Assembly: GCA_963739795.1 (NCBI GenBank)
Contig: CAVUBL010000021.1
Coordinates: forward strand, 1-64,000
DNA length: 64,000 nucleotides
Direction: 5' to 3'
Source of the DNA: CAVUBL01 sp963739795
GTDB lineage: Bacteria; Acidobacteriota; Thermoanaerobaculia; Multivoradales; DATKCC01
Of the stretch, positions 15,549 to 23,330 are shown piece by piece; position 1 is the stretch's first letter, and each line of letters begins with the position of its first letter. The translations under genes and the position numbers were made by a program. The notes beneath the pieces were generated by a model. That model made no database searches. It had not been told where the DNA came from and saw only the letters and a list, made by a program, of their open reading frames with translations.

Positions 15549-17075
15549 CTAACGGAGGGCGGGGGCCAGGAGACTGGCCGCGGCGGGGTCGCGCTCGGTC
15601 TCCCGGCGCAGGAGCGTACGGGCGCCGCCGGGCACGTGATAGGCCTTGAAGCCCGCCTGCTGCATGAGCTCGGCCAGGTGGGCGCTCTTCAGGCCCACCT
15701 CGCAGTAGAGCACGTAGGTCGGGGCGCGATCGAACGAGCTGTAGGTCTTGAGCGCCCGGAAAAAGTCCAGGTACTCGGCCCCGGCGGGGTGCCAGGCGTC
15801 GTAGGCGGCCTTCGAGCGCAGGTCGAGGGCCCGCGCCCCCTCGGGGATGCGATCGATCTCGAGCTCGCCGCCGCCCAGCTCGGCCGGGTCGAGGCGGCGC
15901 AGATCGCGCACCGTCCGTTCTCGGACGGCCGCATCCAGGATCGAGAGGTCGAGGGCCGCCTCCTCCCGATCGACGGTTCCAAGGGAGGCGCGGGTCGCGG
16001 GCTTCTTCGGCAGGATGGCGCAGTACTCGTCCACCGCCGAGGAGAGCTCGTAGGTTCCGATTTCCCGGGCGCGGTCGATGATCTCCCCCTTGTTGAAGGC
16101 GAGGAGCGGGCGCAGGATCGGCAGGTCGATGGGGCGGGAGATCACCGCCAGGTTCTGGGGGGTTTGGGAAGAGACCTGGCCGATCGCCTCGCCGGTGACC
16201 AGGGCGCCGGCGCGTTGGCGGTGGGCCAGGGTCTGGGCGGCGCGCAGCATGAGGCGCTTGAGGATCACCTGCCAGTAACGCGGCGTCACGGTCTCCTGGA
16301 GCTTGACGACCACAGGACGGAAGTCCACGGAGTAGAGCCTCGGGTGCTCGCCGTGGCTCCACTGCTCCGCGATCACCTTCATGACCCGCAGCACGCCGAG
16401 CTCGTGGGCGGCGCCGCCCAGGTTGAAGAAGACGTAGTCGAGGGCCACTCCGCGCCGGAGCATCATCCAGGAGGCCACGGCCGAGTCGAACCCGCCGGAG
16501 ACCAGGGCGAGGGCCCGGTCCTCGGTGCCCAGCGGCAGGCCCGAGGGGCCCATCTGTCGCCCGCGGAAGAAGTAGGCCTCGCGGGCGTGGATCTCGACCG
16601 AGACGGTGACCTCCGGGTGATCCAGGTCCACCTTGCGGGCGTGGGGCAGGAGCGCCGCTCCGAGCTCCACCTCCAGCTCCTTCGAGCGCACCCGGATCTT
16701 CGAGCGGTCGCCGGTGCGGCGAGCGCGCACGGCGAAGCTCCGGCCGGCGACGGCGCCGGCGAAGAGCTCGTGGCCGGCGGCGACGAGGTCGGCCAGGTCC
16801 CCCCAGGAGCGGCGCTCGACGGCCGAGACCGAGTGGATGCCGAAGGTGTGCCGGATCACCTCGGCCGCGCCGCCCGGCAGGCCGCTCGGGCGGTCGGGCT
16901 CCTCGCACTCCACGTAGATCCGGCTCCACTGGCGGTCGATCCGGAAGTCGAGCCCGGCCGCGGTCAGGCCGTCCTCGAGGTTCTGGGTGAGGCGCCGGGT
17001 GAAGCGGGCACGGGTGCGCGGGGCCTTGGTGGTGACCTCGCCCGAGAGGCGGATGAGGTAGAGCTGGCGGGACAT
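15549..17075 (-). CDS. thiI: tRNA uracil 4-sulfurtransferase ThiI with rhodanese domain
   Basis: ThiI makes 4-thiouridine in tRNA and, in many bacteria, relays sulfur for thiamine thiazole synthesis. The 508 residues show a ferredoxin-like/THUMP N-terminal half (LYLIRLSGEVTTK, VTVSVEIHAREAYFF), the PP-loop ALVSGGFDSAVASW, the conserved Cys in VDEYCAILPKKPATRAS and a C-terminal rhodanese domain with YVLYCEVGLKSAHLAELM carrying the persulfide Cys. Presence of the rhodanese domain matches the E. coli-type enzyme. The ATG gives MSRQLYLIRLSGE. It is upstream of, and probably co-transcribed with, the MMPL gene, though a repeat separates them. Confidence 0.95.
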   Translation of the reverse strand: MSRQLYLIRLSGEVTTKAPRTRARFTRRLTQNLEDGLTAAGLDFRIDRQWSRIYVECEEPDRPSGLPGGAAEVIRHTFGIHSVSAVERRSWGDLADLVAAGHELFAGAVAGRSFAVRARRTGDRSKIRVRSKELEVELGAALLPHARKVDLDHPEVTVSVEIHAREAYFFRGRQMGPSGLPLGTEDRALALVSGGFDSAVASWMMLRRGVALDYVFFNLGGAAHELGVLRVMKVIAEQWSHGEHPRLYSVDFRPVVVKLQETVTPRYWQVILKRLMLRAAQTLAHRQRAGALVTGEAIGQVSSQTPQNLAVISRPIDLPILRPLLAFNKGEIIDRAREIGTYELSSAVDEYCAILPKKPATRASLGTVDREEAALDLSILDAAVRERTVRDLRRLDPAELGGGELEIDRIPEGARALDLRSKAAYDAWHPAGAEYLDFFRALKTYSSFDRAPTYVLYCEVGLKSAHLAELMQQAGFKAYHVPGGARTLLRRETERDPAAASLLAPALR

Positions 17076-17155
17076 GGCGGCGCCGGAGAGCGTGGGACGA
17101 GGGGGCAGAGGGACTCTACCAGAGAGGCGGTGGGTTACGATCTCGGGCGGATCTC

Positions 17156-18331
17156 ATGAGCAGCCTGCCGAGCCTGAGCTGGACCGACGTCGTGGACATC
17201 CTCGTGGTGTCGCTCTTCCTGTGGGCGGCGATGCTCTGGCTGCGCCGCACCCGGGCTCGGGCGGCCCTCGCCGGCCTCGCGATTCTCGGCCTCGTCTACT
17301 TCGCCGCCCGCCAGCTCGACCTCCGCCTGACCGCCTTCATCCTCCAGGGCTTCTTCGCGGTTCTGGTGCTGATCCTGGTGGTGGTCTTCCAGGAGGAGCT
17401 GCGACGGATCTTCGAGCGGATCGGCGTGCTCGGCCTCCGGCGCCGGCGGCCGGCCCCGCCGCCGGACTCCATCGAAGTCCTCGCCCGTAGCGTCCTGCAC
17501 CTCGCGCGGATCCGCACGGGCGCCATCCTCGTGCTGCCCGGCCGCGAGGTGTTGGAGCGTCACCTCCAGGGAGGGGTCGCCCTCCAGGGCCTGATGAGCG
17601 AGGCGCTGCTCCTGAGCCTGTTCGATCCCCACTCACCGGGCCACGACGGCGCGGTGATCGTCCAGGGCGACGTGATCACCCGGTTCGCCGTCCACCTGCC
17701 CCTGTCGACCCGCCAGGCGGATCTCGGCCCCGGCGGCACCCGCCACGCCGCCGCCCTGGGTCTCGCCGAGCGGACCGATGCCCTGTGCCTGGTGGTCTCG
17801 GAGGAGCGGGGCACGATCTCGATCGCCGAGGACGGCCACTTGGTTGAGGTGCCCGACGCCGAGCACCTGGCGTTCCGCCTGCGCCGCTTCGCCGAACGGG
17901 TCGCGCCGCAGCCGCCCGCAGCCCGCCGGCGCTGGCTGGCGAGGCGCTGGCCCGAGGCGCTCCTCGCCCTGCTCCTCGCTTCGAGCGCGTGGCTGCTCAC
18001 CGCCTCGGGCCTCGACATGGCCGCGTCGGTGCGCTCGGCGCCGGTGGTGGTCGAAAACCTGCCCGCGGGCTACGCGCTCGACGACGTCGAGCCGTCCGAG
18101 GTACGCGTGACCCTCACCGGGCCGCGCCGAACCCTCTACTTCGGCGACCTCTCCGACCTGCGGGTCCACGTCGACGCCCACCTCGTCTCCGAGGGCCGGC
18201 GCACGTTCGAGGTCGCCCCCCGGCAGGTGGCTTCCCCGACGGGCGTGGCGGTGCTGGCCGTCGAGCCCGCTCACGTCCGCTTGAGCGTCCACCGGGGGGC
18301 GGCGAAGGACGGCGGCACGGCGCCTCCGTAA
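17156..18331 (+). CDS. Diadenylate cyclase (CdaA-type) fused to a YbbR-like domain
   Basis: A 391-residue protein. Three N-terminal membrane helices (about 13-29, 37-51, 58-78) lead into a DAC domain (about 100-235) with SPGHDGAVIV (DGA at 164-166) and GTRHAAALGLAE. A fourth helix (ALLALLLASSAWLLTASG, about 268-285) is followed by a YbbR-like domain (VVVENLPAGYALDDVEPSEV, VHVDAHLVSEGRRTFEV). CdaA makes c-di-AMP; YbbR/CdaR normally is a separate neighbouring regulator, here joined in one chain. The second catalytic motif, usually RHR, reads RHA (196-198). Activity may be altered or lost; this is inference. The ATG is 81 bases from the divergent thiI start. Confidence 0.88.
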   Translation: MSSLPSLSWTDVVDILVVSLFLWAAMLWLRRTRARAALAGLAILGLVYFAARQLDLRLTAFILQGFFAVLVLILVVVFQEELRRIFERIGVLGLRRRRPAPPPDSIEVLARSVLHLARIRTGAILVLPGREVLERHLQGGVALQGLMSEALLLSLFDPHSPGHDGAVIVQGDVITRFAVHLPLSTRQADLGPGGTRHAAALGLAERTDALCLVVSEERGTISIAEDGHLVEVPDAEHLAFRLRRFAERVAPQPPAARRRWLARRWPEALLALLLASSAWLLTASGLDMAASVRSAPVVVENLPAGYALDDVEPSEVRVTLTGPRRTLYFGDLSDLRVHVDAHLVSEGRRTFEVAPRQVASPTGVAVLAVEPAHVRLSVHRGAAKDGGTAPP

Positions 18332-18652
18332 CGGGCGGCGAAAGGTTGCGGGAGCCGCCGACCACTAAGAGGGTGGCACCTGGTGGTGGGCGGGGTGAAA
18401 CAGATCGCGGCGGGCGCTCGTCTCAAGGGGAGGCGGCCGCCACCGCTCCGGCGCCCCTAACCTGACCTATTCATGAGACGGCGTAGCGAGAGCCGCAAGT
18501 GCGCGTGAGATCGGGGCGGCGCAGCGAGGAGCACCACAGGCGTACGCGAACGTACGTCGAGGAGCGAAGAGCGAGCACGCCCCGAGATTGCATGCAGTTG
18601 CGGCTCGCAGTAGCCGGATCATGAGTACTTCAGGCTAAGGAGAGACACTCCC
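18332..18652. other. Intergenic region with repeats before the first orphan permease
   Basis: No gene. It holds a REP-like GGGTGGCACCTG at 18371-18382, preceded by GACCACTAA, and the palindromic element at 18461-18636. Confidence 0.5.
18461..18636. mobile_element. MITE-like palindromic element
   Basis: The ends are imperfect inverted repeats (CCTGACCTATTCATGAG and, at the other side, ATCATGAGTACTTCAGGC). Inside, a long inverted repeat pairs GCGAGAGCCGCAAGTGCG and GATCGGGGCG with CGCCCCGAGATTGC and GTTGCGGCTCGC. The centre contains GTACGCGAACGTACG. No coding capacity. Overall it resembles a non-autonomous element about 176 bp long. It ends just before the ribosome-binding site of the permease gene. 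Confidence 0.6.
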
Positions 18653-21118
18653 ATGCATCGTCCGCTCGAGCTCCTCGACACCCTCTTGCGGGACGCGCGG
18701 CATGCCGTGCGCGCCCTCGCCAAGAGCCCGGCGTTCACTTTGACCGCCATCGCCACGCTGGCCATAGGTCTCGGCGCCAACGCCGCCATCTTCAGCATGG
18801 TCGATGCCCTTCTCCTGCGCGCTCTGCCGTATCCCGACCCCGGCCGCCTTGCCCTGGTCGCCGACCACGTGCGCTCCCGGGGAGTCGAGGAGGAGGATCT
18901 CTCCCAGGACGGCAAGACCTGGGAGCTGCTCCGGGACCACGCCGAGTCCGTCGACCTGGCGCCCTACTCGGACTGGGTGACCGGGGTCAACCTTCTCGTC
19001 GGCGAGCGGGCGGTCAACGTAGAACAGCAGCGCGTGGGGGCGGGCTTCTTCCGGGTCCTGGGCGTGGCGCCCGCCCTGGGTCGCGGGTTCAGCGCGGCGG
19101 AAGACGTGCCCGACGGATCGCGGGTGGCGGTCCTCTCCTACGGCCTGTGGCGGCGCGCCTTCCACGCCGATCCGCGGGTCCTGGGCCGCTCGATCCTGCT
19201 CCGGGGAGAGCCCCATACCGTCGTCGGGGTGATGCCCGAGGGTTTCCGGTCGACCGCCGCGGCCGACCTCTGGACCCCGCTGCGCCCCTCGACGACCGGC
19301 GAGGGCGGCGGTACCAACTATCGGATCGTCGCGCGCCTGCCGCCCGGTACCTCCTGGGCCGAGGCGAGCTCCGAGGTGGCGGCGATCGCCGGGCCGGACT
19401 GGCAGGAGCGCAACGGTGGCCCCGGGGTCGAGGCGCGCTTCTCGGTCGAGCCCCTGCGCGCCGGGCTCGTGGACGAGACCACGCGCAACGCGGTCTTTCT
19501 CCTCTGGGGCGCGGTCGGGCTGGTCTGGGCCATCGTCTGCGCCAACCTGGCGAGCCTGATGCTCGCCCGCGGGAGCGAGCGCCGGCGGGGGATCGCGGCC
19601 CGCATGGCCCTCGGCTGTGGGCGCTGGGGTGTGGCGCGCCAGGTCCTGGCCGAGTGCCTGGTGCTCGCCCTGGCGGGCGGCGCCCTGGGGCTCGTCCTCG
19701 GGGTCTTCGGCCTGCAGGCTCTCTCCGCCATGGCCCGCGACGCTCTCGGCGTCTGGCAGCCCGTGGCCCTCGACGGGCGCGTGGTCGCGGCCACCGCCCT
19801 GCTGTCTCTCGCCACCAGCCTGGCCTTCGGCCTCGGTCCCGCGCTCCACGCCGCCCGCCTCGATCCCCGCCTGGCCCTCTCCGAGAGCGGGCGGGCCGGC
19901 GGGGGCTCGAGCCGGTGGTCGCGGCGTCTACTGGTGGCCGCCGAGGTGGCGGTCGGCGTGGTGCTGGTGGTCTTCGCGGGCCTCCTGGTGCGCACCTTCC
20001 TCCACCTGCGGAGCCTCGACCCCGGCTTCGACCCGGCGGGTGTGGTGACCGGCACCGTCTCCCTCGAGGACGCCCGCTACACCACCCGGGAACAGATCGA
20101 CGGGCTGCTGGGTGAGAGCCTGCGCCGGATTCGCCGCCTGCCCGGCGTCGAGTCGGCCGCGGTCGGCCTCGGCCTGCCCTACGAGCGCCTCCTCAACCTG
20201 GGGGCGAGAGTGATCGCGCCCGGGCGCGAGCCCACCGAGATGACCGCGGTCTCGTCCACCTACGTGACCCCGGGCTACTTTGCCACCCTCGGCGTGCCGC
20301 TCCTTCGCGGCCGAGCCCTGCGGGACTCGGACGGGCCCGGGGCCCGGCCGGTCGTGGTGGTCAACCGCCGATTCGTCGAGAAGTTCCTGCCGGACGCCGA
20401 TCCCCTCGCCAGCCGGGTGGCGATCTCCGGCGAGGAGCGCCGCATCGTGGGTGTGGTGGGCGACGTCTTGGAGAGCCCCGCGGGGTTGGGCGGCGACGCG
20501 CCGGTCGCCCGTGTGCCGGTGGTCTACTTCCCGGCCGCCCAGCTCTCGGACGCCACCTTCACCCTGATCCACACCTGGTTCCAGCCGAGCTGGATCGTGC
20601 GCTCGGATCTGCCCGCGGCGGCCACCGTCGCCGGCCTCCGCAAGGCGGTGGCCGAGGTCGATCCCGGGCTGCCCTTCACGGCCTTCCGACGGCTGGGCGA
20701 CGTCGAGGCCGCGGCCCTGGCCGAGCAGCGCTTCCTGATGGCGTTGGTCGCGGCCCTGGGCGCCGTCGCTGCCCTCCTCGCCGCCCTCGGCATCCAGGGG
20801 CTGGTGGCCAACGCCGTGGTCGAGCGGACCCGGGAGCTGGGCATCCGTCTCGCCCTGGGCGCCACCGCGGGGCAGGTTCTGCGGGCGATCGCGGCGCCCG
20901 TGGCCGCCCTCACCGCGGCCGGGATCGCCGCCGGGTGGGCCCTGGCCCTGGCCGCCGGGCATCTGCTGGAGCACTTCCTCTTCGGGGTGAGCGCCACCGA
21001 TCCCTGGACCTTCGCCGCCGGCGCCCTGCTCCTGGCCCTGGTCGCCGCGGCCGCCACCCTCGCCCCCGGCCTCCGGGTGCTCGAGCTCGACCCTGCTCGC
21101 ACCCTGCGCGAGGAGTGA
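18653..21118 (+). CDS. Orphan ABC-type permease (ADOP/MacB-FtsX family)
   Basis: An 821-residue permease with two MacB_PCD plus FtsX units, the arrangement of the acidobacterial duplicated orphan permease family. The N-terminus (LLRDARHAVRALAKSPAFT, then LTAIATLAIGLGANAAIFSM) is the typical signature. Two periplasmic domains (about 60-260 and 450-680) alternate with helix bundles (about 275-430 and 690-810). The C-terminus LELDPARTLREE also fits. No ATPase gene is adjacent, as is usual for this family. The substrate is unknown. The ATG at 18653 is preceded by AAGGAGAG at the very edge of the palindromic element. Confidence 0.9.
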   Translation: MHRPLELLDTLLRDARHAVRALAKSPAFTLTAIATLAIGLGANAAIFSMVDALLLRALPYPDPGRLALVADHVRSRGVEEEDLSQDGKTWELLRDHAESVDLAPYSDWVTGVNLLVGERAVNVEQQRVGAGFFRVLGVAPALGRGFSAAEDVPDGSRVAVLSYGLWRRAFHADPRVLGRSILLRGEPHTVVGVMPEGFRSTAAADLWTPLRPSTTGEGGGTNYRIVARLPPGTSWAEASSEVAAIAGPDWQERNGGPGVEARFSVEPLRAGLVDETTRNAVFLLWGAVGLVWAIVCANLASLMLARGSERRRGIAARMALGCGRWGVARQVLAECLVLALAGGALGLVLGVFGLQALSAMARDALGVWQPVALDGRVVAATALLSLATSLAFGLGPALHAARLDPRLALSESGRAGGGSSRWSRRLLVAAEVAVGVVLVVFAGLLVRTFLHLRSLDPGFDPAGVVTGTVSLEDARYTTREQIDGLLGESLRRIRRLPGVESAAVGLGLPYERLLNLGARVIAPGREPTEMTAVSSTYVTPGYFATLGVPLLRGRALRDSDGPGARPVVVVNRRFVEKFLPDADPLASRVAISGEERRIVGVVGDVLESPAGLGGDAPVARVPVVYFPAAQLSDATFTLIHTWFQPSWIVRSDLPAAATVAGLRKAVAEVDPGLPFTAFRRLGDVEAAALAEQRFLMALVAALGAVAALLAALGIQGLVANAVVERTRELGIRLALGATAGQVLRAIAAPVAALTAAGIAAGWALALAAGHLLEHFLFGVSATDPWTFAAGALLLALVAAAATLAPGLRVLELDPARTLREE

Positions 21119-21364
21119 GCCCGGCAGCGGCGAGTGAGGACAGCGGACGGCGCTCGAGCGGAAGCCTCTTGTCTGTCCTCAGAGGTCGGACCGCCAGGCT
21201 CCAGGAGGTTGTCTCCGCGAGATGGAGAAGTCCTGCTGTGCTCCATATCTGTAGTTGCGTTAGGTAGCGAGTAATGATATACGCGAGGTAGTTGATACAG
21301 GTCGGAGGGTCGGCAGCCTGGGCGCTTTCAGCCCTTGAAGGACGATTCCAGAGAGGAGAACCTG
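21119..21364. other. Intergenic region between permease and frameshifted secreted gene
   Basis: About 245 bases with a noticeably AT-richer patch at 21255-21295 that may hold a promoter. I see no gene, repeat or clear terminator. Confidence 0.35.
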
Positions 21365-21849
21365 ATGAAAAGCTCTACTTTGTTGCATTGACAGCGGCGG
21401 TGATCGCCGTAGTCTTGCCGTGCTTCAGCGCGGCGCAGGAGATGACCCTCGAGAAGGTCTCGGGAGACCGGGTCTTCGTTCTCGCTACGTGCGACTATCT
21501 TCACGCCATCACGGGTGTCGACGCGTGCACGACGTTCCACTTCACGAAGAAGAAGGTGGCGGCTGAACCAGGGCAGACAGTCTTCCTCAACGACAAGCCC
21601 TACGTGATCGAGTGGATGGGCGCAGGGTACTACACGGCGTCCGGTCGATTGGTCCAGACCAACGGGAAAGCTGCTCACGGTGTGTTGAACCTCCTCCAGC
21701 TCCGCCCCGACGGAGGGAATCTTCAGGCAGCCTGGCAGGATCTGGACCACGACGGTGCGTTGAGCGTCGGAGACACCATCGAGGTGGATGGTCGCGATGA
21801 GACCATCGTAGACAAGCGACTGAACGTCCGCGTCAAGCCCGCTAACTGA
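21365..21849 (+). CDS. Hypothetical secreted protein, frameshifted in the signal peptide
   Basis: A good start (GAGGAG then the ATG of MKSSTLL) runs into TGA after eight codons. The neighbouring frame, entered at the same point, reads ALTAAVIAVVLPCFSAAQ, the missing core of a signal peptide, and continues to 21849. One added base would join them as MKSSTLLALTAAVIAVVL. So the gene carries an apparent one-base deletion, either a real mutation or a sequence error. The mature part contains FVLATCDYLHAITGVDACT and an EF-hand-like DLDHDGALSVGD. No family recognised. Confidence 0.55.
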
Positions 21850-21876
21850 AGCCGGAACGGTGAGATACCGGGCTGC

Positions 21877-23253
21877 CTATCCTCCGCCCTCCTCCGCCCA
21901 CGGCACTTGGTCTGAAGCTAGCCGTTCGGGCTGATAGCCAGCCTGAAACCACCCGGCCAGACCTTGTCGGAACCAATAGATCGTGCGCCAGCCCGATTTC
22001 ACGGCGACCGCAATTCCCTGGCGGCTCCGAGTGCAGCCCGGCCCGTAGCAGTACACTATGAGAGGGTCCCTGGCCGGATCCGCTGCCGGCCAGTACTTCT
22101 CGACAACCAAGCCGAAGAAGCGGGCGAACTCGACGGCGCTGAGGGGGAATGCACCTGGGACGTGGCCCACCTCCCAGTCTCGCAACTCCCGAAGGTCGAA
22201 GATCGGGAGGCGAGGGTAAGAGAGGCTCTTGCGGCGGCTCCCGGCCTGCTCCTCGAGGTCGTGAAGGTCTTGGGCGCTGATGATCTTCACGATGGGATCG
22301 GAGCGGTCGGCGCTCCATCCAGCCCAGCCACCTGTGTACACACGGACCCTCAGGCCGAGGAGTCGCAGCACGGTATAGGCGAGAGCCGGCCGCGGGTCGC
22401 TTCGGTCGGTGCCGTAGACGACGAACAGATCGTCCAAGCTTACGCTAGAGCCGGCCCTGGGGCCGAGCTTCGCGAGCTCCTTCCTCGCGTCATCGATGAG
22501 CGGCCAGGAGCTTCCTTCTCCCCAGAGGCGCGAGAAGTCGTAGGGAAGCGCCAGCGGCACGTGTCCGGCGGCGAAGTCAGGTGTCGGAGCGTAGAGCTTC
22601 CAGCCGATTCCGGCCCGAGTGTCGACGATCGTGATTCCCTCGGTACCAAGCCTGCGGACCATCTCATCCGCCCCGATAGCGGGGTTGTCTCCACCTCTCG
22701 GCTCGAACCGTGCCTCCGCCTTCGAGGGCGGAGGGCCCCGCTCGATCCTCCTTCCCTGGTTGCGCCACGTGAAAATTCCTCCCTGTAGGATGCGAACTTG
22801 GCGAACTCCCGCCACCTGCAGAGCCAGGAACGCGTTGGTCAGCGCGGTCCGGCTTGCCGGGTTACCGTAGAGAACGACCGTTTCAGAACCGCTCAGCCCG
22901 AATCGGCCGAGCTGGCGCCGGAGCTGGGCTGGGTCGGGAAGGCCGGAGGTGATGGCCTCGGGAAGACGGCGCGCACCCGGCAGGTGGCCCTGGGAAAATG
23001 CGACTGCGGAGCGGACATCAGCGACGGTGAAATCGGCTCGGCCTCTCTGACTGGACAGCTCTCCTGGAAGGATCAGGATCGGCGATAGTTTGGGTTCGCC
23101 AGCGGCCGACAGCCCAGAGGAGAGCGAGACGCAGGTTAGGAGCAGACCCAGGATTACGGTCCCGCATCGCAGGCTAACGTGGAAGCAGAGTCTCGGGAGC
23201 GAGTGGGGAGCGGTTGCGTGGCTTGTATCGAGGGCGTTACGGAACTCTCGCAT
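21877..23253 (-). CDS. Secreted triple-rhodanese domain protein
   Basis: A 458-residue protein with a hydrophobic N-terminal export signal (VILGLLLTCVSLSSGLSA, about 33-50) and three consecutive rhodanese-like domains (about 70-170, 185-320, 330-445). Each has the structural marks: GHLPGARRLP and LQGGIFTWRNQG; AGHVPLALP and YTGGWAGW; VGHVPGAFPLS and FRQGLAGWFQAG. The active-site loop has a cysteine only in the third, IVYCYGPGCTRS. The first reads LYGNPASRT and the second YGTDRSDP, so they are probably non-catalytic. It likely acts on sulfane sulfur outside the cytoplasm; substrate unknown. The divergent AT-rich gap to the next gene (23254-23330) should hold promoters for both. Confidence 0.82.
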   Translation of the reverse strand: MREFRNALDTSHATAPHSLPRLCFHVSLRCGTVILGLLLTCVSLSSGLSAAGEPKLSPILILPGELSSQRGRADFTVADVRSAVAFSQGHLPGARRLPEAITSGLPDPAQLRRQLGRFGLSGSETVVLYGNPASRTALTNAFLALQVAGVRQVRILQGGIFTWRNQGRRIERGPPPSKAEARFEPRGGDNPAIGADEMVRRLGTEGITIVDTRAGIGWKLYAPTPDFAAGHVPLALPYDFSRLWGEGSSWPLIDDARKELAKLGPRAGSSVSLDDLFVVYGTDRSDPRPALAYTVLRLLGLRVRVYTGGWAGWSADRSDPIVKIISAQDLHDLEEQAGSRRKSLSYPRLPIFDLRELRDWEVGHVPGAFPLSAVEFARFFGLVVEKYWPAADPARDPLIVYCYGPGCTRSRQGIAVAVKSGWRTIYWFRQGLAGWFQAGYQPERLASDQVPWAEEGGG

Positions 23254-23330
23254 GGTAGATTTTGTAATATATTCTAAGGTTTAGGGAAGGTCGAGCTGAC
23301 GCGAGATAGGACGGGAAGACGCGGTTGCGG

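Noticed and set aside
15433..16929. N-terminal extension of the MMPL frame antisense to thiI
   Set aside because: Arg/Pro-rich shadow of a clearly real thiI gene; the exporter's homology begins at about 15432.
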